Assembly (NCBI GenBank): GCA_029932755.1
Contig: JAOZPK010000014.1
Location: forward strand, 1-25,609
DNA from: Candidatus Cloacimonadota bacterium
GTDB taxonomy: Bacteria > Cloacimonadota > Cloacimonadia > Cloacimonadales > TCS61
Length of the DNA: 25,609 nt
Direction: 5' to 3'
Both the position numbers and the translations under genes were made by a program. A model generated the notes under the pieces. That model ran no database searches and had not been told where the DNA came from. It saw nothing but the letters and a program-made list of their open reading frames with translations. This document shows, in pieces, positions 1 to 7,760 of this stretch; the first letter of the stretch is position 1; each line of letters begins with the position of its first letter.

Positions 1-1383
1 ATCCGTATTCAAAGATCGAGTACCGAAATGATCTATCTGCGTAACTTGAGTTTGAAGAACACTTCTCTTAACGAGATCTACGGTTACGGGATCAGGGTTT
101 TCAAAGATGGAGCATGGGGTTTCGCTCATAATAGTGTTTTTACTGCTGATGCTGTTAATGAAACGGTGAAAAAGGCTTTTGCTATAGCTAAAGAATCGGG
201 TCGTGTGAAGTATGGAGATGGACTGGTTCTAGCGCATGAACGAGGCTACATCGATTCATATAAAACACAATTCAGTCTTGACCCTTTCGATGTTCCTTTA
301 AGTGAAAAAGTAGAATTGATGTTGGAAGTAAATAAAACCATGCTCAATTTTGCTGAAATTAAATTGGCTGTTTTTATGTTGGAATGCCGTAAAGATGAAA
401 AACTATTTGCTTCTACGTTGGGCAGCAGATTAGATATTCAGACAGTTTATATTGAACCAACCATAACCGCTACAGCGGTTGCAGAAGGCGACAGCCAAAG
501 CCGAACTTTTAGTAATGGCGGACAAGCTAAGGGGTGGGAATGGGTACAAAGTCTGAATTTGACCGATAAAGCTGTACAGGTGGCTCAAGAGGCGATTTTG
601 AAAGTTCATGCTGACTCACTTGGAGCAGAGGAACGCAAAACACTCATTCTTGATCCCAATCACATGGCACTTACCATGCATGAATCAGTTGGACATCCAA
701 CGGAATTGGACAGAGTTCTGGGTTGGGAAGCAGATTTTGCCGGCATCAGTTTTGCCACTCCAGAAAAACTGGGGAATTACCAATATGGTTCCAAAATTGT
801 GAATTTTGTGGCAGATAATACTCTGGAAGGTGGAATTGCCACAGCTGGTTATGATGACGATGGTGTTCCCAACCAGAAATGGTATATCATTAAAGATGGA
901 ATTCTTAATGAATACGGCAACACTCGTGCAACTGCTCCTCTTATTGGCTTGGATATGAGTCGTGGCTGTAATCGGGCTACCAACTATTTCGATTTTCCCA
1001 TCAACAGAATTCCCAACCTCTATCTGCAGCCGGGAAAAGAAAAGCTCTCTCCTCAGGAATTGATCGCAGATACAAAGGATGGTATTTATATTGAAGGCCG
1101 GGGTTCATTCTCCATCGATCAGCATCGGGTAAACTTCCAATTCGGTGGCGATATGTTCTGGGAAATAAAGAACGGTAAAAAAACCAGACCGCTAAAAAAA
1201 ATCCTCTATAAATCAAATAATCCCGAATTCTGGAACAGTGTGGATGCAATTTGTGATGAGAGGTTCTTCCAAACATTCGGTGTAACGAATTGCGGAAAAG
1301 GTCAGCCCGGTCAGCGTGGCAGAATGACGCATGGCGGAGCTTTAGCCCGCTTCCGTAATATTCGTGTAGGAGGATCGAAATGA
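1..1383 (+). CDS. tldD: TldD-type zinc metallopeptidase (5' end cut by window edge)
   Basis: Probable metallopeptidase subunit TldD, which in studied bacteria pairs with TldE/PmbA to degrade unfolded peptides in the cytoplasm (in E. coli, microcin B17 maturation and CcdA turnover). The frame is open from base 1: nine codons (IRIQRSSTE) precede the first ATG at 28 and fit the family's N-terminal strand, so the true start lies upstream of the window. The zinc motif HExxxH is seen as HESVGH at 679-696. The C-terminal segment NCGKGQPGQ followed by HGGALARFRNIRVGG is typical of the family and supplies the conserved Cys region. About 460 residues are visible, close to full length. The stop overlaps the next start in an ATGA, so the pair is translationally coupled. 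The identification is firm; the substrate is unknown. Confidence 0.93.
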   Translation: MRIQRSSTEMIYLRNLSLKNTSLNEIYGYGIRVFKDGAWGFAHNSVFTADAVNETVKKAFAIAKESGRVKYGDGLVLAHERGYIDSYKTQFSLDPFDVPLSEKVELMLEVNKTMLNFAEIKLAVFMLECRKDEKLFASTLGSRLDIQTVYIEPTITATAVAEGDSQSRTFSNGGQAKGWEWVQSLNLTDKAVQVAQEAILKVHADSLGAEERKTLILDPNHMALTMHESVGHPTELDRVLGWEADFAGISFATPEKLGNYQYGSKIVNFVADNTLEGGIATAGYDDDGVPNQKWYIIKDGILNEYGNTRATAPLIGLDMSRGCNRATNYFDFPINRIPNLYLQPGKEKLSPQELIADTKDGIYIEGRGSFSIDQHRVNFQFGGDMFWEIKNGKKTRPLKKILYKSNNPEFWNSVDAICDERFFQTFGVTNCGKGQPGQRGRMTHGGALARFRNIRVGGSK

Positions 1384-2666
1384 TAACTAAAAAAGAGATG
1401 CAAAAAGCTGCGGAATTCATCCGCAAAAATGTAGCAGCAGATGATTTTAATTTCAGCATCAACGGTTCGGAAGATCTACTTACCCGCTTTGCTCAGAATG
1501 GCATTACCCAGCATATTTCCGGCAATAAATTAAATGTGAATTTAAATGTTGCCTTCGATAATAAAAATGGAGCAGCTTCGGGAAATAACTTGGATGAAGG
1601 TTCACTGAAATATCTGATCAAAACAGCCCAAGGCATGGCAAAACTGAACCAGCCAGATCCGGAATTTGTAGGAAGTGAATCTGCTCATAAATTACCAGAT
1701 GTAAATAATTATGCCAAGAATACTGCCGACCTGACAGTGGAAAAAATTGTCGATGATATTCTGATATGTGTTAAAAATGCTGAGAGTAAAGGTGCCAAAC
1801 TTTCCGGAATTTCCCAGAAACATGTGTATGATACTTTCCTTATCACCAAGAACGGCTTTGAAGGATTTGATAGATCAACCAGTTTTTCTCATTCAATGAC
1901 TTTGAAAAAAGAGGGAGTGGAAACAAAAGTTTCCAGATCGATAAAAGATTATGCTAAATTCAGTATGGCTAAAATGATCAAACAGCTAAATTCCCAATTT
2001 GATAGTTTAAATAATCCGGTACAAATTAAGAAGGGTAAAATCCCGGTTATTTTAAGACCGGCTGCAGTTCTAAACTGGCTCTTCTATCTTATTTGGACAT
2101 TTGATAGACGTACTGCTGATGAGGGACACACACCTTTCACAGATCAGATCGGCAAACAATTCTTTGGAAAAAATTTCACTTTCCGCTCACGTTTGGATGA
2201 TCCCGATCTGGAAGCCAGCAAATTCTTAAACGGCGGGATCCCGGCTGAAAATATCGATTGGATCGTAAATGGTGTACTCAAAAATATGAGTGCAACCAGA
2301 TTCTATGCCAAAAAGAATGATCTGAAAGCTTTACGACCATACAACATAATCGTGGAAGGTGGGGATACGACTGAGCAAGAAATGATGAAAATGGTAGATC
2401 GCGGTGTAATCATAAATAATTTCTGGTATATTCGTCCAACTGACCGCAAAATCGGTGAATGGACAGGGTTAACTCGAGATGGTGTACTCTATTTCGAAGA
2501 TGGTAAAATTCAAAAGTCGGTAACTAATTTCCGTTGGAATGAAATTCTGCATGATGCGACCAAACGCATTCTGGCAATGGGACCAAGTATACAGCAGGAA
2601 TATTATGCCAAAGTGCCTACACTATTAATTGATGATTTCAACTTCGTGGATGTAACAACGTTTTAA
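1380..2666 (+). CDS. pmbA: TldE/PmbA-type peptidase partner subunit
   Basis: Partner of the preceding TldD, 428 residues, the usual size for PmbA/TldE. As expected for TldE it lacks an HExxxH motif; in the known heterodimer the active zinc site is supplied by TldD. The N-terminal half has family-like segments (SINGSEDLLTRFAQNGITQH) and the C-terminal half carries the conserved GGDTTEQEMMKMVDRG and RWNEILHDATKRI stretches. The start is an ATG sharing ATGA with the tldD stop, with GGAGG upstream at about 1369-1373. The gene ends in TAA, followed by a strong hairpin that probably marks the end of this two-gene unit. Nothing looks broken. Confidence 0.9.
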   Translation: MITKKEMQKAAEFIRKNVAADDFNFSINGSEDLLTRFAQNGITQHISGNKLNVNLNVAFDNKNGAASGNNLDEGSLKYLIKTAQGMAKLNQPDPEFVGSESAHKLPDVNNYAKNTADLTVEKIVDDILICVKNAESKGAKLSGISQKHVYDTFLITKNGFEGFDRSTSFSHSMTLKKEGVETKVSRSIKDYAKFSMAKMIKQLNSQFDSLNNPVQIKKGKIPVILRPAAVLNWLFYLIWTFDRRTADEGHTPFTDQIGKQFFGKNFTFRSRLDDPDLEASKFLNGGIPAENIDWIVNGVLKNMSATRFYAKKNDLKALRPYNIIVEGGDTTEQEMMKMVDRGVIINNFWYIRPTDRKIGEWTGLTRDGVLYFEDGKIQKSVTNFRWNEILHDATKRILAMGPSIQQEYYAKVPTLLIDDFNFVDVTTF

Positions 2667-2688
2667 TAATCTAAATGCGAACAATATA

Positions 2689-2722
2689 GTAGTAGGGGCG
2701 ATTCACGAATCACCCCTACTAC
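2689..2722. repeat. REP-like inverted repeat, probable bidirectional terminator
   Basis: Two 15-base arms, GTAGTAGGGGCGATT and AATCACCCCTACTAC, pair at 14 of 15 positions around the four-base loop CACG; the single mismatch is C against A. The element lies between the convergent ends of pmbA and the kinase gene, where a structure serving both transcripts would be expected. There is no T-run directly after either arm, so intrinsic termination is not proven. GTAGGGGCGATTC-type palindromes occur as dispersed intergenic repeats in many environmental bacteria, so this may be one copy of a REP/MITE family. Confidence 0.7.
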
Positions 2723-2767
2723 AAGCAAGAGACAATAAAAATATCTGAATTTGCAGGAAAAACTAAT

Positions 2768-4123
2768 TTAGAATCGTAACGTAAAGCTGGTTTTCACGTT
2801 TGGTTCTGATTGGGCTGTTAGTGTACCTCCGTGCATTCTCATGATCTGCTTGGATAGACTAAGTCCAATGCCGGAACCATCCGGTTTAGTAGTAAAGAAA
2901 GGTACAAATATTTTATCAATTACCTCTTTTAAAATTCCAGATCCGTTATCGATCAACTGCACAACAACCCTACCCCGTTTATCCATGAAGGCTTTCATTA
3001 TTATTTTAGCATTCTCAATATTAGAAAGTGCATGCATAGCATTCTTAATAAGATTTATTAACACCTGTTCAATCAATTCTTCATCTGCTGTCAATTCTAA
3101 ACTGGGCGGTGAAATATCAATCACACAATCTATACCTTTCAATTTGATATTCTTCTCCATTAATAGGTGAACATTATTGAATATTTCTTTAACTGGAATA
3201 ATGTTAAATTTAGGTTTAGGTATTTTAGTTAGATTACGATACGATTCTACAAAATGGACCAAACCGGTACTTCTCTTAGTAATCGTCTTCAATGAATTTC
3301 TAATATCAATTACAGTTTCATCATCGATCATTTGCGGCTTATTATCCGTTGTATCAATATCTTTTAGAAGTTCATTTATGGTTGAAGAAAGTGAAGCTAT
3401 CGGTGTAATTGAATTCATTATCTCATGCGTGAGAACTTGGATAAGTTTTTGCCAGGCTGCCATCTCCTGTTCTTCTAATTCAGATTGAATATTTTGGATG
3501 GAAACCAGGATTATACTTTGCATCCTGATTTTGAATTCGGTAGCATAGATTGCCAGTTGCATCATCATATCGTTATCAATAACCTGCACCAGAATCCGCT
3601 CACCGGATTTCATATTTTTCATTTTTTTCACAAGCTCAGAACTGTAGCTTTCCAATTGATCGATATTTTTAATCTTACTGATCTGAAATAATTTTTTAGC
3701 ACTGTTATTGATCATTTCTACAGAGCCATCTTTTTGAAAAGCGATTAGACTAATTCCAATATGCTGAATTACATTCTGCAAGTAATGAAAGTGTTCTTCT
3801 TTTTCTGTCCGGATCTTCTGAAAATCTGATATTACATCATTAAAGGCATCTCTCATTTCATCATAAGCAGAACCCAAACCTTCCAGTTTAAAACTACGTG
3901 AAAAATCGGCATACCGAATAGATTCCAAAAAGCTGGTTAGATACCTATTCGTTTTCTGGACATATCTAATCAGGTCAGAGATTTGAAAAATTATCAAAAC
4001 ACACAGTAAAATCGGTGTTACATTGAACCCAAATCTATAAATTGAAATAAACACAGCTAAGATCATTACAGTGATCAGAATTATGCGAACAACTATATTA
4101 ATTTTAAAATTTCTATAAACCAT
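2768..4123 (-). CDS. Membrane sensor histidine kinase, NtrY/PAS type
   Basis: Sensor kinase of a two-component pair, expected to phosphorylate the response regulator encoded just upstream. Two membrane segments lie at about residues 11-29 and 35-50 with almost no periplasmic loop, so the signal is probably sensed in the membrane or cytoplasm. A HAMP-like linker (about 52-110) and a PAS-like domain (about 112-210) follow. The phosphoacceptor is His233 in LTHEIMNSITPI; the N box is NLIKNAMHAL (357-366), G1 is DNGSGI, the F box is FVPFFTTK and G2 is GSGIGLSLSK. All catalytic motifs are intact. Its start lies 11 bp inside the end of the regulator gene, showing tight co-expression. The ligand is unknown. 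Confidence 0.92.
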   Translation of the reverse strand: MVYRNFKINIVVRIILITVMILAVFISIYRFGFNVTPILLCVLIIFQISDLIRYVQKTNRYLTSFLESIRYADFSRSFKLEGLGSAYDEMRDAFNDVISDFQKIRTEKEEHFHYLQNVIQHIGISLIAFQKDGSVEMINNSAKKLFQISKIKNIDQLESYSSELVKKMKNMKSGERILVQVIDNDMMMQLAIYATEFKIRMQSIILVSIQNIQSELEEQEMAAWQKLIQVLTHEIMNSITPIASLSSTINELLKDIDTTDNKPQMIDDETVIDIRNSLKTITKRSTGLVHFVESYRNLTKIPKPKFNIIPVKEIFNNVHLLMEKNIKLKGIDCVIDISPPSLELTADEELIEQVLINLIKNAMHALSNIENAKIIMKAFMDKRGRVVVQLIDNGSGILKEVIDKIFVPFFTTKPDGSGIGLSLSKQIMRMHGGTLTAQSEPNVKTSFTLRF

Positions 4124-5486
4124 ATTTTTCCAATCTTCTGTATAATGAAGCCCTGGTTAATCCCAGTTCTTGAGCTGCCTGGCTGACATTACCATTACTT
4201 TTTCGCAATACTCGTTGAATTACATCCCGTTCAATATCCTCAATATTATAAGTACTTAATGCACCTCCATCACCTGCACTTTGTCGTGTTTTCAGCATGA
4301 AATCGTTCGGTTGTAAAATCTTTGATTCACTCAAAATTACAGCTCTTTCTACGGCATGCTGCAATTCCCGTACATTTCCAGGCCAGTTGTATTGACGAAG
4401 TTTTTTCATCGCAGAAGAAGTAACACCCTTAATATTTTTTTTATATTTATGTGCAAATTGTTGTAGAAAATGATCGACCAGTAGAGGAATATCATCGATT
4501 CTTTCACTTAGCAATGGTAGCATTATCTCGACTGTGTTTATGCGATAGAGAAGATCCTGACGAAAATTACCTTCTTTAGCCATTTGATAAATCGGCATAT
4601 TTGTGGCACATATCAAACGGATATCAATTGGTCGTGATTTGTTAGAACCTACACGTGTTACTTCTTGTTTTTCGATAGCAGTTAATAATTTAGACTGCAA
4701 GGGAAGTGAAAGGTTCCCAATCTCATCGAGAAAGAGCGTGCCACCTGTAGCAACTTCAAATCTTCCGGGTTTATCTTTTTTTGCATCTGTGAAAGATCCT
4801 TTCATATGTCCAAAAAGCTCACTTTCAAATAATGTTTCACTTATTGATCCAAGATCGACACTCAAAAATACATCGTTTCTGCGGGTAGAATTTCTATGTA
4901 ATGCCCTAGCTACAAGTTCTTTCCCTGTTCCATTTTCTCCCAATACTAATACGCTGGCGTCAGTTGCTGCTACTTTCTGAATAATATTATATACTTTATA
5001 CATTTCTGCCGAATCACCTATAAAATCGTGAAACGGTTGATCCAGTTTTTTACATAATTCATTTCTTGTTTGTCTTAATTTATCTGCTTCAATTAAAGAA
5101 TTTCGCAACTTAAGAGCAGAAGATATCGTTGCCAACAATTTTGCATTCTGCCATGGTTTCAAAACAAAGTCCACAGCTCCTGCTTTAATTGCTTTCACAG
5201 CACGTTCAACATCTCCATAAGCTGTAATGAAGATTACAACTGCTGAAGGATCTAACTCAAGAATTTTCTTGAGCCAGTAAAAACCTTCCTGACCTCCGAT
5301 CATATCTCTGGTAAAATTCATATCGAGCAATATCACATCAAAATTTCCTTGTTCTAACAAACCTGGTATTCTATCGGGATTTATTTCTGTGTGAATTGTT
5401 TCTACATGATTCTTTAAGAGCAACTTTAAACTGAATAAAATATCTTCATTATCATCAATAGCCAAGATCTTACCAAATTTGCTCAT
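4113..5486 (-). CDS. Sigma-54-dependent response regulator, NtrC/AtoC family
   Basis: 457-residue transcription activator with the full NtrC layout. The receiver domain (about 6-122) has the acidic pair D11/D12, phosphorylation site D55 in VILLDM, and K110. The AAA+ domain (about 153-390) has Walker A GENGTGKE (183-190) and Walker B GGTLFLDEIGN with D254/E255. The C-terminal Fis-type helix-turn-helix is at about 433-455 (NVSQAAQELGLTRASLYRR). The sigma-54 contact loop reads GSFTDA (230-235) instead of GAFTGA; variants with DA occur in Bacteroidetes-like regulators. GGGAG lies 8 bases before the ATG. It heads the regulator-kinase operon, and the opposite operon carries a perfect sigma-54 promoter, so that operon is its likely target. 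Confidence 0.94.
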   Translation of the reverse strand: MSKFGKILAIDDNEDILFSLKLLLKNHVETIHTEINPDRIPGLLEQGNFDVILLDMNFTRDMIGGQEGFYWLKKILELDPSAVVIFITAYGDVERAVKAIKAGAVDFVLKPWQNAKLLATISSALKLRNSLIEADKLRQTRNELCKKLDQPFHDFIGDSAEMYKVYNIIQKVAATDASVLVLGENGTGKELVARALHRNSTRRNDVFLSVDLGSISETLFESELFGHMKGSFTDAKKDKPGRFEVATGGTLFLDEIGNLSLPLQSKLLTAIEKQEVTRVGSNKSRPIDIRLICATNMPIYQMAKEGNFRQDLLYRINTVEIMLPLLSERIDDIPLLVDHFLQQFAHKYKKNIKGVTSSAMKKLRQYNWPGNVRELQHAVERAVILSESKILQPNDFMLKTRQSAGDGGALSTYNIEDIERDVIQRVLRKSNGNVSQAAQELGLTRASLYRRLEKYGL

Positions 5487-5576
5487 CTATCATACTCCCA
5501 ATACTCAATTATTCTTTCCATTTCCAAAATCTAATAGCAAACTAATTTTCATTATCAAAAACCGTCAACAAAAAAA

Positions 5577-5616
5577 CTGTCCGTCACCGTACATATAATA
5601 GTACGTTTCCGAACAG
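5577..5616. promoter_or_regulatory. Candidate upstream activator site (40-bp interrupted palindrome)
   Basis: The arms CTGTCCGTCACCGTAC (5577-5592) and GTACGTTTCCGAACAG (5601-5616) are reverse complements at 12 of 16 positions, with a perfect inner CGTAC-N8-GTACG and a matching outer CTGT/ACAG. The centre is about 75 bp upstream of the -24 element, the usual place for an NtrC-type enhancer. The adjacent divergent gene encodes such an activator, so this is the most likely binding site for it; that assignment is inference. Confidence 0.65.
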
Positions 5617-5668
5617 AATATTACGATATATTTCATGTATCTCTTTATATTATAGAGAATTACGTGTT

Positions 5669-5684
5669 TGGCACATAATTTGCT
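5669..5684 (+). promoter_or_regulatory. Sigma-54 (-24/-12) promoter
   Basis: TGGCAC, five bases (ATAAT), then TTGCT: an exact match to the sigma-54 consensus TGGCAC-N5-TTGCW, with the GG and GC dinucleotides 12 bp apart. Transcription would start near 5695, about 25 bp before the ATG of the membrane fusion protein and just ahead of its AAGGAG site (5708-5713). It faces the export operon, not the regulator genes. Confidence 0.87.
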
Positions 5685-5719
5685 TTAATTAGATATGAAA
5701 AATAGATAAGGAGCTGTGA

Positions 5720-6970
5720 ATGGATAGAGCAATAGAAAAGAAAAAATGGCCGCCGAAAAAAATATTTTGGTTTTCACTGGGTGGAATTATTACAATTATT
5801 ATACTTTATAATCTAATTTTCGGAGATCACACTTCCAAGTTTAATGTGCAAATAGAACGGATATCCATTGAAGAAGTGAAAGAAGATTATTTTCAAGATT
5901 ATATAACACAAACCGGAACAGTTCAGCCTATAAGTACGATCTATCTGGATGCTATAGAAGGCGGCAGAGTGGAAGAGTTATTAATAGAAGAGGGAACAAT
6001 GGTTGAGGAGAATGATATAATACTGATATTAAGTAATACAAATCTTCACCTCGACATTATGAACCGTGAAGCCAATCTTGCAGAGCAAATAAATAATTTG
6101 CGTAATACCCGTCTTTCTATGGAACAAAATAGACTCAGTCTTAAAAGACAGTTACTCGACCTCGACTATCAGCTTGGTCTACAAAAAAGGGACTATGAAA
6201 ACAGCATTAACTTATTTAAACAAAATTATATTTCAGATAAAGAATTTGAAGAGATAGAAGAAAAATACGTCTATTTGACGAAAACCCGAGAATTAGTTAT
6301 TGAAAACCAAGAAGCAGATTCACTATTCCGTGAAATTCAAGTTGCCCAATTGGAAAACTCTGTAGATCAAATGCAAATGAACCTGGAATTTGTAAGGCAG
6401 AAATTGGATAATCTGAAAGTTAAAGCACCTGTAAGAGGTTTATTGGTTTCTGTTAATGCAGAAATTGGTGAAGCAATTGGCAGGGGACAGCGTTTGGGCC
6501 AGATCCATGTTCTCGACGAATTCAAGATAAAATTGGAAATTGACGAGCATTATATTTCACGTGTGAATTCAAATCTAATAGGTGAATTCGATTTCACCGG
6601 AAACTCTTATGGATTACGAATCAAAAAGATCTATCCTGAAGTTCGAAATGGCCGGTTTGGAGTTGATCTTGTCTTTATAGATAATGTACCGGAGCAAATA
6701 CGAACCGGACAGACTTTCCGCATAAAATTGGAATTGGGTGAATCTCAAATGGCATTACTTGTTCCGCGTGGAGCATTTTATCAAAGTACGGGTGGTCAAT
6801 ATATATTTGTAGTAGATCCAACCGGAAAATTTGCAATAAAACGCGATATAAGATTGGGTAGAATGAACCCTAGATATTATGAATTGCTGGAAGGTCTTGA
6901 TGCAGGTGAAAGAGTAATAATTTCCAGTTATGATAATTTTGGAAAAGCAGAAAAATTGATATTAAAATAA
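5720..6970 (+). CDS. Periplasmic membrane fusion protein (HlyD/MacA-like adaptor)
   Basis: Adaptor subunit that should link an inner-membrane ABC exporter to an outer-membrane channel. A short cytoplasmic start is followed by one membrane anchor at about residues 15-34. The two lipoyl half-motifs lie at about 70-105 (LDAIEGGRVEELLIEEG) and 233-262 (VKAPVRGLLVSVNAEIGEAI). Between them is a long hairpin coiled coil (about 110-230) rich in E, Q, K and L. Beta-barrel and membrane-proximal parts follow (TGQTFRIKLELGESQ, then RLGRMNPRYYELLEGLDAGERVI). The 416 residues fit the family. It is first in the operon, directly behind the sigma-54 promoter, with AAGGAG before the ATG. No TolC partner is in the window. 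Confidence 0.9.
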   Translation: MDRAIEKKKWPPKKIFWFSLGGIITIIILYNLIFGDHTSKFNVQIERISIEEVKEDYFQDYITQTGTVQPISTIYLDAIEGGRVEELLIEEGTMVEENDIILILSNTNLHLDIMNREANLAEQINNLRNTRLSMEQNRLSLKRQLLDLDYQLGLQKRDYENSINLFKQNYISDKEFEEIEEKYVYLTKTRELVIENQEADSLFREIQVAQLENSVDQMQMNLEFVRQKLDNLKVKAPVRGLLVSVNAEIGEAIGRGQRLGQIHVLDEFKIKLEIDEHYISRVNSNLIGEFDFTGNSYGLRIKKIYPEVRNGRFGVDLVFIDNVPEQIRTGQTFRIKLELGESQMALLVPRGAFYQSTGGQYIFVVDPTGKFAIKRDIRLGRMNPRYYELLEGLDAGERVIISSYDNFGKAEKLILK

Positions 6971-6987
6971 GATAATGGAGGCAAAAA

Positions 6988-7677
6988 ATGATTAAGACAG
7001 TTGATTTAACCAAATTCTACAGGACAGATGAAGTAGAAACAACAGCTTTAAACAACGTGAATATGGAAATTACAAAAGGTGAATTTGTAGCAATAATGGG
7101 ACCTTCCGGATGTGGAAAATCCACGCTGCTGAATTTGATTGGATTGTTGGATAATCCCAATAAAGGAGAATTGCATTTTAATGATACAGAAGTATCCAAA
7201 CATACCGAAAGAATGCGTACTAACTTGAGAAAATCTAATATTGGATTCATCTTCCAAAGCTTTAATCTGATTGATGAACTTACAGTTTATGAAAACGTTG
7301 AACTTCCTCTTCTTTATATTAAGATGAGTAGTGCAGACAGAAAAAAAAGAGTAACCGAAGTACTGGATCGTATGAAGATCGCCCATAGAGCGAAACATTT
7401 TCCGCAGCAGCTTTCCGGTGGTCAGCAGCAGCGTGTGGCAGTTGCCCGTGCAGTTGTAACCAAACCTAAACTGATCCTGGCAGATGAGCCAACCGGTAAT
7501 CTCGATTCTGCAAATGGTGAAGAGGTGATGGACCTTCTTACACAATTGAACGAAGAAGGAACAACTATCGTAATGGTAACACACTCTCCTTCTCATGCTG
7601 AATATGCTCATAGAGTTATCCAGTTATTCGACGGTCATATTGTTACTGAAAACATCAAGAAAGAATTTCATCTATAA
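6988..7677 (+). CDS. ABC transporter ATPase, MacB/LolD class (first copy)
   Basis: ATP-hydrolysing subunit for the FtsX-like permeases of this operon. All motifs are canonical: Walker A GPSGCGKST (38-46), Q-loop Gln90, signature LSGGQQQR (142-149), Walker B LILADE (162-167), D-loop NLDS and switch His199. Length 229 is typical of LolD/FtsE/MacB-type ATPases. GGAGG lies 7 bases before the ATG, and the gene starts 17 bp after the adaptor stop. In MacB-type systems the ATPase drives periplasmic conformational change rather than transmembrane transport; that mechanism is assumed here from family knowledge. Confidence 0.94.
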   Translation: MIKTVDLTKFYRTDEVETTALNNVNMEITKGEFVAIMGPSGCGKSTLLNLIGLLDNPNKGELHFNDTEVSKHTERMRTNLRKSNIGFIFQSFNLIDELTVYENVELPLLYIKMSSADRKKRVTEVLDRMKIAHRAKHFPQQLSGGQQQRVAVARAVVTKPKLILADEPTGNLDSANGEEVMDLLTQLNEEGTTIVMVTHSPSHAEYAHRVIQLFDGHIVTENIKKEFHL

Positions 7678-7693
7678 GTTAATAACTCCCTGC

Positions 7694-7726
7694 CATTGGT
7701 GAGAAGACTTGCCAGTGATATTTTTT
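7694..7726 (+). terminator. Hairpin with T-run between ATPase and permease (possible attenuator)
   Basis: CATTGGTGAG and CTTGCCAGTG form a 10-bp stem (three G-U pairs) with the loop AAGA, followed four bases later by TTTTTT (7721-7726). It lies inside the operon, so partial termination could raise ATPase relative to downstream permease messages. The wobble pairs make it weaker than a full terminator. Confidence 0.45.
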
Positions 7727-7760
7727 AGAGTAACTCAAGGATCAGATTGAAGGAGTAATT

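Noticed and set aside
1001..1462. 153-codon open frame opposite TldD
   Set aside because: It lies antisense across the strongly conserved tldD/pmbA coding region, and its translation has no family resemblance.
5487..5560. Sigma-54 promoter for the regulator-kinase genes
   Set aside because: No GCAA-N5-GTGCCA pattern occurs on this side; only a weak TTGATA/TATTAG sigma-70-like pair is present, too poor to call.
7048..7611. 187-codon open frame opposite the first ABC ATPase
   Set aside because: It is a Cys- and Phe-rich shadow of a canonical ATPase gene, without a ribosome site.
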